Shown: positions 36,694-45,560, counted from the stretch's first letter. The stretch: DNA of 64,000 bases from an uncultured Bacteroidales bacterium (GCA_902801475.1 CADCIO010000002.1:62001-126000); one strand, 5' to 3'. The notes: generated from the sequence alone by a model not told the origin. Numbers and translations are program-made.

Positions 36694-37953
36694 ATGAAAG
36701 AAACTCCAGTACTACTGCTTACAGGCTATCTTGGTAGCGGCAAGACAACACTACTCAATCGCATACTCAGTAATCAGAAAGGCATTCGCTTTGCTGTTAT
36801 TGTCAATGACATTGGTGAGGTGAATATCGATGCAGACCTCATTCAACAGGGTGGTATCGTTGACCAGAAGGATGATTCGCTCGTTGCTCTTCAAAACGGC
36901 TGCATTTGTTGTACGCTGAAGATGGATCTCGTGGAACAACTCACTGACCTCGTGAAGATGAACCAGTTTGACTACATCGTCATTGAAGCTTCAGGCATCT
37001 GCGAACCAGCTCCCATCGCCCAGACAATCTGCTCTATCCCTACGATGGAACCCAAATACTGGATGAATGGTCTGCCACGTCTCGACTGTATTGTCACAGT
37101 GGTTGATGCCCTACGTATGAAGGATGAATTTGGTAATGGCGACGCTCTTCAAAAGCCCAATATTGCAGAGGAAGATATAGAAAATCTTGTGATTCAACAG
37201 ATTGAGTTCTGCAATATCGTCCTCCTCAATAAGGCTGCAGAAGTGGAATCCAATGAACTGGCACGTGTCAAGCAAATAGTTCGTGCCATTCAGCCAAAGG
37301 CGGACATCATTGAGTGCAATTATGGTGATGTGGATTTCGACAAGATTCTCCATACGGGACTTTTCGACTTCGATAAGGTAGCTACTAGTGCTGCATGGAT
37401 TGAAGCTGTGGAAGGTGAACACCATGAGGAAGAAGATGATGATGACGATGACGAGGAAGAAGAACATGAACACGAACATCATCATGATGGACATTACCAC
37501 GAAGGACATCATCACGAAGAACATTCAACTCATGAACATCACCATCATCATCACCACCACGATGAGGGCGAAGCTGAAGAATATGGCATCGGCACCTATG
37601 TCTATTTTGCCCGCCGTCCTATGAAACTCGGCATGTTTGATGACTTCGTAGCACGTCTCTGGCCTAAGAACATCATCCGTGCCAAGGGTATCTGCTGGTT
37701 CAAGGGTGAGGAAGACATCTGTTATCTCTTTGAGCAGGCAGGCAAGCAGTTCTCCCTCAAAAACTGCGGACAATGGTATGCTACGATGCCAAAAGAACAG
37801 CTCGACCGTCTTTTGGAAGCCGAACCCAAATTGCGTGCTGATTGGGATGACACCTATGGTGATCGTATGCAGAAACTCGTTTTTATAGGACAACATATGG
37901 ACAAAGACATGAAGAGTTTTATTAAGGAAATGTTGGATATGTGTTTAGCATAA
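36694..37953 (+). CDS. CobW/COG0523 GTPase metallochaperone with very His-rich insert
   Basis: 419 residues. Walker A GYLGSGKTTL (Gly11-Leu20), the conserved metal motif CICC (Cys70, Cys72, Cys73), and a C-terminal CobW_C domain. Between the domains, about residues 240-292, lies an Asp/Glu stretch then a run of His-rich residues (HEHEHHHDGHYHEGHHH). COG0523 proteins deliver metals, often Zn, to client proteins; the His tract is expected to bind Zn, Ni or Co. No Zur-like operator was recognised upstream. Confidence 0.9.
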   Translation: MKETPVLLLTGYLGSGKTTLLNRILSNQKGIRFAVIVNDIGEVNIDADLIQQGGIVDQKDDSLVALQNGCICCTLKMDLVEQLTDLVKMNQFDYIVIEASGICEPAPIAQTICSIPTMEPKYWMNGLPRLDCIVTVVDALRMKDEFGNGDALQKPNIAEEDIENLVIQQIEFCNIVLLNKAAEVESNELARVKQIVRAIQPKADIIECNYGDVDFDKILHTGLFDFDKVATSAAWIEAVEGEHHEEEDDDDDDEEEEHEHEHHHDGHYHEGHHHEEHSTHEHHHHHHHHDEGEAEEYGIGTYVYFARRPMKLGMFDDFVARLWPKNIIRAKGICWFKGEEDICYLFEQAGKQFSLKNCGQWYATMPKEQLDRLLEAEPKLRADWDDTYGDRMQKLVFIGQHMDKDMKSFIKEMLDMCLA

Positions 37954-38002
37954 ACAATAAAAAGGAGAGAGAATAATAACAATCATAATACCGTACGAGC
38001 CT

Positions 38003-39292
38003 ATGAAAAAGATTCTTGTATGTATGCTGCTGACGCTGATGGCGTGTGGGGCATGGGCGGAACATACCTATCAGGTTGCTGCCGACAGTATCGACAACGA
38101 CACCACCAAGACCACTTTTCTGGAACGTCTCCAAGAGAAAAAGGAGCAGATCATCCAGAACATTCAGGAAAAGGTTGACTCGCTTAAGCCCAAGGCGGAA
38201 GAGGCTATGATCAAGGCGGACAGTATCCTTGATGTGAGGAACGCTAAGATCACTACCGATACACTTTGGGTAGCACGTCCGCAGGAAACCTGGACTTTCC
38301 GTGCCAAAGTGGATGGATTTGGTGAGATGATACACCTTCGTTCTGTAGATAATGCTGGCACCAAAGGTAACTATTACCTGAACTCTGATCCCAAAATCAC
38401 GCTTGGTATCATGGCGAACTATCGAGGTATTTCTGCTTCTTTCTCGTTGTCACCCAGCAAGATACTTAGTGATATCTCGGACATGATGTCCGCCATCAAT
38501 TATTACAGCAACACGTTTGGCCTCGATTTCACCTTTGAGAAAGTCAAAGCCTTCCGAGGTCGCACAAGCTTGGAGTCACATACACGCAAACTTTCCTCTG
38601 CTACCAACATGCGTCAGTTTGCGGTGACAGGTTACTACGTGTTCAATGGCAAAAAGTTCTCTTTGCCTGCTGTGTTTAATAGTACGTGGGTTCAGAAACG
38701 TTCAGCAGGCAGTTTCCTTGTGCAGGCAGCCTTCAATACAGGACGCATCAAGATTGGTGGAGACCTCGATACGGATGAGGCTGTTGCTTCTATCCCAGAA
38801 CGCATTGACATGAATTCTCTCGCCATTGGTGGAGGCTATGGTTACAACCTCGTGGTAGGAAAGCATTGGCTCTTGCACGGTACCGCGCAGCCTAGTCTTA
38901 TGGTATGGCAAAACTATAAGCTCCATACCACAGACCGTAAGGGAAACGAGGAGGTAAACAAGATGGACACCAGTCATATCAATTTCTTCCTTGTAGGTCG
39001 CATTGGTGCTATCTACTCATGGGATCGTTACTTCATCGGACTCACTTCGGTTGTACAGCATTCCAAGAGCGGTAAAGACAGCGACTTTGCTTTGCGTGAC
39101 ACGCAATGGCAAACCCGTGCCTTCTTTGGTTGGCGAGTACATACCAAACTTCATCGTCGTCCAGAGCCTGTGAAGAAACGTCGCCGCACCACTACTGTTA
39201 GGAGAACCACGACAACAGCTAAAACTGCTACTACGGCAACAAAAAAGCCTGCTGCTACAACAACCAAGAAACCTGCAACAACAAAGAAATAG
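38003..39292 (+). CDS. DUF4421 outer-membrane protein with Lys/Thr-rich tail
   Basis: 429 residues. Signal peptide ending AWAE, a short helical segment (TTFLERLQEKKEQIIQNIQE), then a DUF4421 beta-barrel-like region with MANYRGISASFSLSPSKIL. After the barrel a 45-residue tail of KKRRRTTT and KKPAATTTKK repeats extends the protein beyond the usual family end. The tail is strongly basic, histone-H1-like, and encoded by ACA/ACT/AAA-rich low-complexity DNA. Function unknown. Confidence 0.78.
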   Translation: MKKILVCMLLTLMACGAWAEHTYQVAADSIDNDTTKTTFLERLQEKKEQIIQNIQEKVDSLKPKAEEAMIKADSILDVRNAKITTDTLWVARPQETWTFRAKVDGFGEMIHLRSVDNAGTKGNYYLNSDPKITLGIMANYRGISASFSLSPSKILSDISDMMSAINYYSNTFGLDFTFEKVKAFRGRTSLESHTRKLSSATNMRQFAVTGYYVFNGKKFSLPAVFNSTWVQKRSAGSFLVQAAFNTGRIKIGGDLDTDEAVASIPERIDMNSLAIGGGYGYNLVVGKHWLLHGTAQPSLMVWQNYKLHTTDRKGNEEVNKMDTSHINFFLVGRIGAIYSWDRYFIGLTSVVQHSKSGKDSDFALRDTQWQTRAFFGWRVHTKLHRRPEPVKKRRRTTTVRRTTTTAKTATTATKKPAATTTKKPATTKK

Positions 39293-39295
39293 CTT

Positions 39296-39808
39296 ATGAC
39301 TTTCCAACAATTAGCCAAGATGCGTTACTCCGTTCGCTCATATAGCGAGGAGCCCGTTAGCGATGAACAACTTCATTATATCCTTGAGTGTGCCCGCATC
39401 GCTCCCTCAGCTGTAAACTTCCAGCCTTGGCACTTCTACATTGCTCGTACTGACGAGGCATTGGAGAAAGTGCGCCAGACTTATCCTCGTACATGGTTTG
39501 CCACAGCTCCTCTTGTCATTGTGGGTTGCATTCGTCATGATCAATCATGGCATCGTCCCGCAGACCAGAAGGATCACGGAGACATAGACATCGCCATTGC
39601 CACAGAACACATCTGCCTTGCTGCAGCAGAGCAGGGGCTTGGTACCTGCTGGGTGTGCAATTTCGATGCTCAACTTCTCCATCAACTGCTTAATCTTCCT
39701 CTCGAAGAAGAAGCAGCAGTTCTTATTCCGCTAGGACATCTTGCTGCTGATGCCGCACCAAGACCTACAACACGCAAACCAATGGGAGAAATCGTAACAG
39801 AGATTTAA
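39296..39808 (+). CDS. Nitroreductase family protein
   Basis: 170 residues starting 3 bp after the DUF4421 gene. FMN-binding nitroreductase motifs: RYSVRSYSEEPVSDEQL (phosphate), APSAVNFQPWHFY and GLGTCWVCNF. It reduces nitro compounds or quinones with NAD(P)H; the physiological substrate is unknown. Slightly short but complete. Confidence 0.9.
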   Translation: MTFQQLAKMRYSVRSYSEEPVSDEQLHYILECARIAPSAVNFQPWHFYIARTDEALEKVRQTYPRTWFATAPLVIVGCIRHDQSWHRPADQKDHGDIDIAIATEHICLAAAEQGLGTCWVCNFDAQLLHQLLNLPLEEEAAVLIPLGHLAADAAPRPTTRKPMGEIVTEI

Positions 39809-39835
39809 GTCTTATACATATTTATATATCACTAC

Positions 39836-41094
39836 TGTCCCGTTAAAGTGGACTAATCGTTCTTTGAAATCGCTGAAATAAAGTCTTTTACGAGCGGTTT
39901 GGAGAGTCAACGGACTTGATTTTGTAACAGTTAACGTCATTTCTTGATAGGAATCACTTCAATTATCTCACTAGCAAATATGATGGTAACAAGTATGTCA
40001 AGCACCTCACCTGCTGGAACCAACTTCTTGCTTTGATGTTCGGTCAACTCAGTAACCGTGAGAGTCTGCGCGATGTGATAGTGGCTCTTGAAGCCCATCG
40101 GTCCAAGTGTTTCCACCTCGGTTTGGGGCGAAAGCCCATCGCCAAGACGACGTTGGCTACGGCCAATCAGAACCGCGACTTCCGTATCTTTGAGGAGTTT
40201 GCCTTCTACATGATGACGCAGGCCAGGGAGAAACGGGCAACAGACATCTTCAAGCTCGGAGGCAAGGTCTATGCATTCGACTCCACGACGATACCGCTCT
40301 GTCTGTCGGTGTTCTGGTGGGCGAAGTTCCGCAAGAAGAAAGGCGGTGTCAAGGCTCACGTCCTCTATGACCTGGAGGCACAGGTGCCAGCCTTCTATCA
40401 TATCACCACAGCTTCCGTCTACGACTCCAAAGCTATGCTGGAAATCCCTTATGAGACAGGTGCTTACTATGTGTTTGATCGAGGCTACAACAACTTTGGG
40501 GAGCTATACCGCATACAGCGGATGGAGTCCTTCTTCGTCGTCAGAGCCAAGAGCAACTTACAGTACAGGTGTGTCAGGTGGAAGCGTCGGATGCCTAAGA
40601 ACATACTCACAGATGCAGAGATTGAACTGACGGTCTACAAGAGCCGCAAGGACTATCCCGAGAATCTGCGTCTCGTCAGATACTATGACGAAGAGCAGGA
40701 CAGGGAGTTCATGTTCCTGACCAACGCGATGGACTTGACAGCACAGCAGATAGCCGACCTCTACAAGAACCGATGGCAGATAGAGCTGTTCTTCAAGTGG
40801 CTCAAGCAGCACCTCAAGATCAAGAAGTTCTGGGGCACTACGGAGAACGCTGTCAGAATACAAATCAGTGCAGCCATCACTGCTTACTGCCTCGTGGCGA
40901 TTATCCAGCATGACATGAAGTTGAAACGTTCGACCTATGAGGTCCTGCAAATCCTCAGCATGTCGCTCACGGACAAAACACCGCTCAGAGAACTGTTCGA
41001 TAAGACTTATTCCAATGATGTCAAAGAGCAACTTGGTCCCCTTATTCCGGGGTTGTTTGATTAATATTTAACTCGTCCCAATTTTAACGGGACA
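39836..41094 (+). mobile_element. IS4-family insertion sequence (DUF4372 group)
   Basis: 1259 bp. The left end TGTCCCGTTAAA (39836) and the complement of the right end (ending 41094) share a perfect 12-bp inverted repeat. Flanks CTAC and CTAA differ by one base, so a target duplication is only suggested. It encodes a DDE transposase. The element landed between the nitroreductase gene and the Fic gene, only 7 bp before the left 21-bp direct repeat of the Fic unit. Confidence 0.9.
40033..41064 (+). CDS. IS4-family transposase, N-terminally interrupted
   Basis: 343 residues from the first in-frame ATG. DDE catalytic residues are in VYAFDSTTIPL (D), YYVFDRGYNNF (D) and NRWQIELFFKWLKQHLKIKK (E). 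Upstream, the same frame encodes QLTSFLDRNHFNYLTSKYDG and KYVKHLTCWNQLL, the expected DUF4372 N-terminus, but it begins after an in-frame TAA at 39925-39927, with no ATG from there to 40033. One base change (for example TCA to TAA) would explain this, so this copy is probably inactive unless an alternative start is used. Confidence 0.88.
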   Translation: MMFGQLSNRESLRDVIVALEAHRSKCFHLGLGRKPIAKTTLATANQNRDFRIFEEFAFYMMTQAREKRATDIFKLGGKVYAFDSTTIPLCLSVFWWAKFRKKKGGVKAHVLYDLEAQVPAFYHITTASVYDSKAMLEIPYETGAYYVFDRGYNNFGELYRIQRMESFFVVRAKSNLQYRCVRWKRRMPKNILTDAEIELTVYKSRKDYPENLRLVRYYDEEQDREFMFLTNAMDLTAQQIADLYKNRWQIELFFKWLKQHLKIKKFWGTTENAVRIQISAAITAYCLVAIIQHDMKLKRSTYEVLQILSMSLTDKTPLRELFDKTYSNDVKEQLGPLIPGLFD

Positions 41095-41101
41095 CTAATG
41101 G

Positions 41102-41122
41102 GGGGGAATTTCCCTTAATTTG
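41102..41122. repeat. 21-bp direct repeat left of the Fic gene
   Basis: GGGGGAATTTCCCTTAATTTG, identical over all 21 bp to 42514-42534 on the other side of the Fic gene (given here as GGGGGAATTTCCC then TTAATTTG). The promoter TATCTTTGC (41135-41143) follows. Confidence 0.88.
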
Positions 41123-41162
41123 AATTTGTTTGTGTATCTTTGCATTCGAAAAAGATAATAAT

Positions 41163-42476
41163 ATGAAAGTAGAACCAACCCCCTCTTTAAATCCGCAGAA
41201 GCAGTTAGAGGCCGTCCAAATGCTTACAGACCCCAATATGCAACCGCTATTTCAGAAAATTAGCAGTGAATACCTCTATTGGGACAAGGTAAAATATATG
41301 GCCCCGAAAAATGTAGATAAACAGATTTTGTGGCAGGCCGTGAAGATCCAACGTCTTTTGAATGCTCAGGATATAAAGTTTGGGAAATACATTTTTCATT
41401 TTACTATCACAAAGAATATGCTTGCTTTGCTTCATGATTTCGACATGAATTTCGGAGGAAGCCTTGGCACTAAAAGCATTATCCCTACTACTGACAAGAA
41501 TTATTATTTGATAAGTTCTATTATGGAAGAGGCTATTGCTTCCAGCCAGATGGAAGGAGCCTCTACGACACGGCGGATTGCAAAGGATATGCTTCGTAAG
41601 CAATTGAAGCCTACGAACAAAAGCCAGCAGATGATTGTTAATAATTATGAGACCATCAACAGAATTTCCAAAGGTTCCAAGGATGATTTTTCAGTAGATG
41701 GTTTACTAGACATTCATCGCTCTATATCAAGCAAGACCTTAGATAATTCTGAGGATGAGGGCGTTTTCCGCAAGAATGATGATATCTTTGTGGTTGACGG
41801 CATTACGGGATTTGTCGCTCATACGCCTCCTTCATATACTGAAATTGACGAGATGATAAATGATTTGTGCGAATTTGCAAATAGCGATAGTCATGATAAC
41901 TTTATTCATCCCATCATTAAGGGCATCATCATTCACTTTATCTTGGCCTATATCCATCCTTTTGCAGACGGAAACGGAAGAACCGCCAGATCTCTATTCT
42001 ATTGGTATATGATAAAAAAAGGATACTGGCTGACAGAATACCTTTCTATATCAAGAATTATTTATACAAATAAAAAAGCATATGAAAAGGCTTACCAATA
42101 TACAGAGAATGATGGCAACGACTTATCATACTTTATTCAGTATCATCTGGATGTAATGAAAAAAGCCTTTGAGGAACTGAAAAAGTATCTACAGCGCAAG
42201 ATTGATGAACAACAAAATATACTTCGATTTATAGGAATAACAAATATCAATGAACGTCAAAGATATGTCCTTCGAACGATATCGGAAAGTAAACGTACAT
42301 TGTTCACGCCGAAAGAACTGGCAACACAGTTTGATATTTCACCAAAATCAGCAAGAACAGACTTGCAAGATTTGGTAGAGATGGGATATTTGAGTCCGAC
42401 AAATTTGAACAAAAGAGCTATTGGTTATATTAAATCAGAACAATTTGAAGAACTAATAAAAGCATCTTCTAAATAA
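41163..42476 (+). CDS. Fic-domain AMPylator-type protein with N-terminal inhibitory motif
   Basis: 437 residues from ATG 41163. Fic motif HPFADGNGRTAR (His265) is intact, predicting transfer of AMP from ATP to a target hydroxyl. The inhibitory helix [S/T]xxxE[G/N] is present N-terminally as S127-S-Q-M-E131-G132 (class II Fic, self-inhibited). The C-terminal 80 residues form a winged-helix (LFTPKELATQFDISPKSART). The arrangement fits Fic_N, Fic and wHTH proteins that may regulate their own expression. No antitoxin gene is adjacent. The gene is AT-rich relative to its neighbours and bracketed by 21-bp direct repeats, suggesting transfer. Confidence 0.9.
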   Translation: MKVEPTPSLNPQKQLEAVQMLTDPNMQPLFQKISSEYLYWDKVKYMAPKNVDKQILWQAVKIQRLLNAQDIKFGKYIFHFTITKNMLALLHDFDMNFGGSLGTKSIIPTTDKNYYLISSIMEEAIASSQMEGASTTRRIAKDMLRKQLKPTNKSQQMIVNNYETINRISKGSKDDFSVDGLLDIHRSISSKTLDNSEDEGVFRKNDDIFVVDGITGFVAHTPPSYTEIDEMINDLCEFANSDSHDNFIHPIIKGIIIHFILAYIHPFADGNGRTARSLFYWYMIKKGYWLTEYLSISRIIYTNKKAYEKAYQYTENDGNDLSYFIQYHLDVMKKAFEELKKYLQRKIDEQQNILRFIGITNINERQRYVLRTISESKRTLFTPKELATQFDISPKSARTDLQDLVEMGYLSPTNLNKRAIGYIKSEQFEELIKASSK

Positions 42477-42481
42477 GAAAT

Positions 42482-42534
42482 AGGGGAAATTAGGGGAAAT
42501 TAGGGGAAATTTTGGGGGAATTTCCCTTAATTTG
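42482..42534. repeat. Tandem TAGGGGAAAT units and right 21-bp direct repeat
   Basis: Three 10-bp units AGGGGAAATT follow the Fic stop codon, then the 21-bp direct repeat copy (42514-42534). Confidence 0.85.
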
Positions 42535-42613
42535 TGTTTCTAGATAATATAGCCTAACTTCTCAAAGAGGGCTTTTAGTTCCTTTTTGCTTTCTTCTTCC
42601 TGTTGCAAAAACA

Positions 42614-42646
42614 AAAGAGGGAGAGCGCAGAACGTTCTCCCTCTTT
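42614..42646 (-). terminator. Terminator of efp
   Basis: Minus strand: AAAGAGGGAGAACG with complementary TCTCCCTCTTT and then TGTTTTTG. 42535-42613 carries nothing else I can support. Confidence 0.85.
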
Positions 42647-42664
42647 GAGTATGAATGTGTGTGA

Positions 42665-43234
42665 TTATTTGCGAGTTACGTATGAACCGTCGCGAGTGTC
42701 CACCTCGATGAGGTCGCCTTCGTTGATGAAGAGAGGCACACGGATCTCTACGCCAGTTTCAAGAGTTGCTGGCTTGGTGGCGTTGGTGGCTGTGTTGCCT
42801 GCGAAACCTGGCTCTGTGTAAGTCACCTGGAGAACCACCTTGACGGGTGCCTCAGCGGTGAGGATGGTGCCTGTAGATTCGTCGATAGATGCCATCACCA
42901 TGGTGTCGCCTTCCTTGAGGAAGTCACCGCCTGTGATGAGGTCTTTGGAGATGTTTACCTGCTCATAAGTGTCTGTGTTCATGAACACCATTTCCTCACC
43001 CTCCTTGTAGAGGTACTGGAACTGCTGGTGTGATACCTGCACGTCGTCGAGCTTGGCAGACACGATCCATGTGCGTTCGAGCACACGTCCATCCTCCACG
43101 TTACGGAGCTTGGTACGCATCACTGTATTTCCCTTGCCTGGCTTTACGTGCAAGAAATCAATAACTACATAAATCTTGCCATCGTCAAGACGGAGGCATA
43201 CGCCTTTCTTAATGTCACCTGCTAAAATAGCCAT
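42665..43234 (-). CDS. efp: Translation elongation factor P
   Basis: 189 residues with the three OB-like domains of EF-P. Domain I loop FLHVKPGKGNTVMRTKLRN carries the conserved Lys in PGKG that is the modification position in many species. It relieves ribosome stalling at polyproline. Promoter TACCTTTGC is the complement of 43274-43282. Length and sequence are standard. Confidence 0.95.
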   Translation of the reverse strand: MAILAGDIKKGVCLRLDDGKIYVVIDFLHVKPGKGNTVMRTKLRNVEDGRVLERTWIVSAKLDDVQVSHQQFQYLYKEGEEMVFMNTDTYEQVNISKDLITGGDFLKEGDTMVMASIDESTGTILTAEAPVKVVLQVTYTEPGFAGNTATNATKPATLETGVEIRVPLFINEGDLIEVDTRDGSYVTRK

Positions 43235-43273
43235 AGAATGTTCTTGTTTTTATTGTACTTGTTAAAATCGGGT

Positions 43274-43407
43274 GCAAAGGTACGGATTTTCAGTGAAAAG
43301 TGAAGAGTGAAAAGTGAAAAATCGTATGGAAATCATTAAAATGACAAAAAAAGTTAGTGTTTTTTGTTTTTTTCTTTTGCCAATTTCTCGAAATTCACTA
43401 ATTTTGC
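43274..43407. promoter_or_regulatory. Divergent promoters for efp and rpmH
   Basis: Minus-strand TACCTTTGC (complement of 43274-43282) for efp. Plus-strand TTTG 43376-43379, 19-nt spacer, TAATTTTGC 43399-43407 for rpmH, leaving a leader of about 100 nt. Confidence 0.75.
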
Positions 43408-43515
43408 AGTCGCTTTCCGCAGATGTTGCGGCGTCGGACGGTAAGATTGAATGAAAAGTACTTTGGAAGAAGTCAAATTATTGAAAGATTAACAATATAA
43501 AAATAAGATAGGACA

Positions 43516-43671
43516 ATGAAAAGAACATTCCAGCCTCACAACAGAAAGAGGATTAACAAGCACGGCTTCCGCCTGCGTATGCAGACAGCAAATGGCCGTC
43601 GTGTTCTTGCCGCTCGTCGCAAGAAGGGTCGCAAGTCACTCACCGTATCAAGCGAACATCACGGCAAATAA
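43516..43671 (+). CDS. rpmH: 50S ribosomal protein L34
   Basis: 51 residues: [20 protein letters not shown] at the start, then [20 protein letters not shown], the universal L34 pattern. Very basic small protein of the large ribosomal subunit. The usual partners (rnpA, dnaA) are not adjacent, which is common in Bacteroidota. A strong terminator follows immediately. Confidence 0.97.
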   Translation: MKRTFQPHNRKRINKHGFRLRMQTANGRRVLAARRKKGRKSLTVSSEHHGK

Positions 43672-43675
43672 GTAA

Positions 43676-43702
43676 AAGCAGAAGGAAACTTCTGCTTTTT
43701 TT
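43676..43702 (+). terminator. Intrinsic terminator of rpmH
   Basis: AAGCAGAAG-GAAA-CTTCTGCTT, GNRA-type tetraloop, then seven T. Confidence 0.95.
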
Positions 43703-43785
43703 GTGCTTTTTTTGTATTTCTCTCTTCTCATTTCATGAAAAAGCACTAACTTTGTCCCTCGTAAATAAAATATTGTACGCGCGAA

Positions 43786-44436
43786 ATGGCTTTGAAGAAT
43801 TTTTTTACAGGTAAATCTGGTGTAAAGTTTTGGGTAAATATCATCATCATGGTGGCTGTCATTGTGGCCATCCCTCTGGTGGCATTGTATATGCTGGACT
43901 CGTTCACGCATCACGGCGAGAAGATTGAGGTGCCGAATGTGGTGGGCAAGTCGGTGTTTGATGCTGAGTCGATGCTGCATGACCGTGGTTTGACGGCGAT
44001 GGTGATTGACTCGGTGTATGAGAAGAATGCACCACGTGGGTCGGTGCTGGAGCAGTCGCCCAAGCCTGGATATGAGGTGAAGGGCGGTCGCATGGTGTAT
44101 CTGACCGTGAACCTGAAAGGTGAACCCATGGCTCAGTTGCCCGATGTGGTGGGTCATGGCTCATTGCGCGAGGCTGTGGCATTGTTGCAGTCGTTGGGTT
44201 TCAAATTGACGGCACACAAGCCTGTGATGGGCAGACCCAAGGATTTGGTCATTGGTGTGAAGCAGGGTGCGCGCGATGTCCATGCTGGTGAGATTATCCC
44301 TCGTGAGCGTGCCTTGACCCTGGTGATTGGTGGTGGCGAAATCGACTCAACAATGTATGGGGATGACTTTGATGATGAGGGTCTGGACATTGATGTGGAT
44401 GAGGCAGACGGTGAGGACTTCGACATTGAGCTGTAA
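43786..44436 (+). CDS. PASTA-domain membrane protein
   Basis: 216 residues. One membrane helix (IIIMVAVIVAIPLVALYML), then PASTA repeats (IEVPNVVGKSVFDAESMLHD, YEVKGGRMVYLTVN, AQLPDVVGHGSLREAVALLQ) and an acidic tail (DDFDDEGLDIDVDEADGED). PASTA domains bind peptidoglycan or beta-lactams; here there is no kinase or PBP domain. The promoter box TAACTTTGT is at 43747-43755. It is followed 3 bp later by the RluD-type gene, so both are co-transcribed. Confidence 0.88.
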   Translation: MALKNFFTGKSGVKFWVNIIIMVAVIVAIPLVALYMLDSFTHHGEKIEVPNVVGKSVFDAESMLHDRGLTAMVIDSVYEKNAPRGSVLEQSPKPGYEVKGGRMVYLTVNLKGEPMAQLPDVVGHGSLREAVALLQSLGFKLTAHKPVMGRPKDLVIGVKQGARDVHAGEIIPRERALTLVIGGGEIDSTMYGDDFDDEGLDIDVDEADGEDFDIEL

Positions 44437-44439
44437 GGA

Positions 44440-45489
44440 ATGGATGTTGACGCGTTGAACATTGTCGTAGAGGACGAGGAATTGGAGGATGACGAGACCT
44501 CGCAACTGTACGAGCACCACCGGATCGTAGCCGACAAGGGGCAAAAGTTGCTTCGTGTCGATAAGTTCTTGCTCACACAGTTGTCGGGTACGAGTCGTAA
44601 CCGTGTGCAGAAGGCTGCGGACGCGGGTTTCATCATGGCGAATGGACGCCCTGTGAAGCGCTCGTACAAGGTGAAGCCTGAGGATGTGATTCAGGTGATG
44701 CTCGACCGTCCGCACTATGAAAACAAGATTACTCCAGAAGACATTCCGCTGAATATCGTGTATGAGGATGGTGACTTGATGGTCATCAACAAACCTGCGG
44801 GTATGGTGGTGCATCCAGGTTTTGGCAACTGGAATGGCACGATGCTGAATGCCATTGCTTGGCACTTGAAGGATATGCCGCAGTATGACATCAACGACCC
44901 GGAGATTGGATTGGTGCACCGTATAGATAAGGACACGAGTGGACTACTGGTGGTGGCGAAGACGGCGACAGCGAAGACAAGTCTGGGTCTGCAGTTCTTC
45001 AACAAGACCACGAAACGTGAGTACAATGCGTTGGTGTGGGGCAATTTTACGGAAGATGCAGGACGCATAGAGGGCAATATCGGACGTGATCCCAAGGACA
45101 GGATGCGCATGGCGGTGTTCCCTCCAGATTCGGAGATAGGCAAGAGTGCCGTGACACATTATGCGGTGTTGGAGCGGTTTGGTTATACGACGTGGGTGAA
45201 GTGTGTGTTGGAAACGGGCAGAACTCATCAGATTCGTGCCCACATGAAGCATATCGGTCATCCGCTGTTCTGTGATGAACGCTATGGGGGGGACCAGATC
45301 TTGAAGGGTGCGAATACGGCAAAATATAGGCAGTTCATTGATAACTGCTTCAAACTCTGTCCACGTCAGGTGTTGCATGCCAAGACCTTAGGTTTTGTGC
45401 ATCCGAGGACGGGAAAGGAGATGATGTTTGATTCGGAACTGCCTGAGGACATTCAAGGGTTATTGGAGAAGTGGAGGGGTAACGGTTAA
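44440..45489 (+). CDS. rluD: RluA/RluD-family 23S rRNA pseudouridine synthase
   Basis: 349 residues: an S4 domain (LRVDKFLLTQLSGTSRNRVQ), then the pseudouridine synthase core with VHRIDKDTSGLLVVAK, which contains the catalytic Asp, and RTHQIRAHMKHIGHPL. The N-terminal 25 residues are an acidic extension. Bacteroidota members modify 23S rRNA; the RluD symbol is by family similarity and the exact uridines are not deducible. Confidence 0.88.
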   Translation: MDVDALNIVVEDEELEDDETSQLYEHHRIVADKGQKLLRVDKFLLTQLSGTSRNRVQKAADAGFIMANGRPVKRSYKVKPEDVIQVMLDRPHYENKITPEDIPLNIVYEDGDLMVINKPAGMVVHPGFGNWNGTMLNAIAWHLKDMPQYDINDPEIGLVHRIDKDTSGLLVVAKTATAKTSLGLQFFNKTTKREYNALVWGNFTEDAGRIEGNIGRDPKDRMRMAVFPPDSEIGKSAVTHYAVLERFGYTTWVKCVLETGRTHQIRAHMKHIGHPLFCDERYGGDQILKGANTAKYRQFIDNCFKLCPRQVLHAKTLGFVHPRTGKEMMFDSELPEDIQGLLEKWRGNG

Positions 45490-45535
45490 GGGTTAACGGT
45501 TAAAGGTTATAGGTTATGGGTTATTGGTTATAGAA
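45483..45535. repeat. Heptad-type GGTTAAGGGTTAACGG array
   Basis: About six degenerate 7-bp units (GGTTAAG, GGTTAAC, GGTTAAA, GGTTATA, GGTTATG, GGTTATT) starting at the last codon of the RluD-type gene and filling most of the spacer to ddl. Confidence 0.8.
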
Positions 45536-45560
45536 AGATTATAGTAAAATCAAGATAAGG

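Noticed and set aside
38003..38060. Lipobox in the DUF4421 protein (LMACGAW)
   Set aside because: The Cys sits in the signal peptide core, but AWAE fits signal peptidase I better; a lipoprotein remains possible.
41163..42476. Toxin-antitoxin pair around the Fic gene
   Set aside because: No small antitoxin gene is adjacent; the inhibitory helix is within the same protein.
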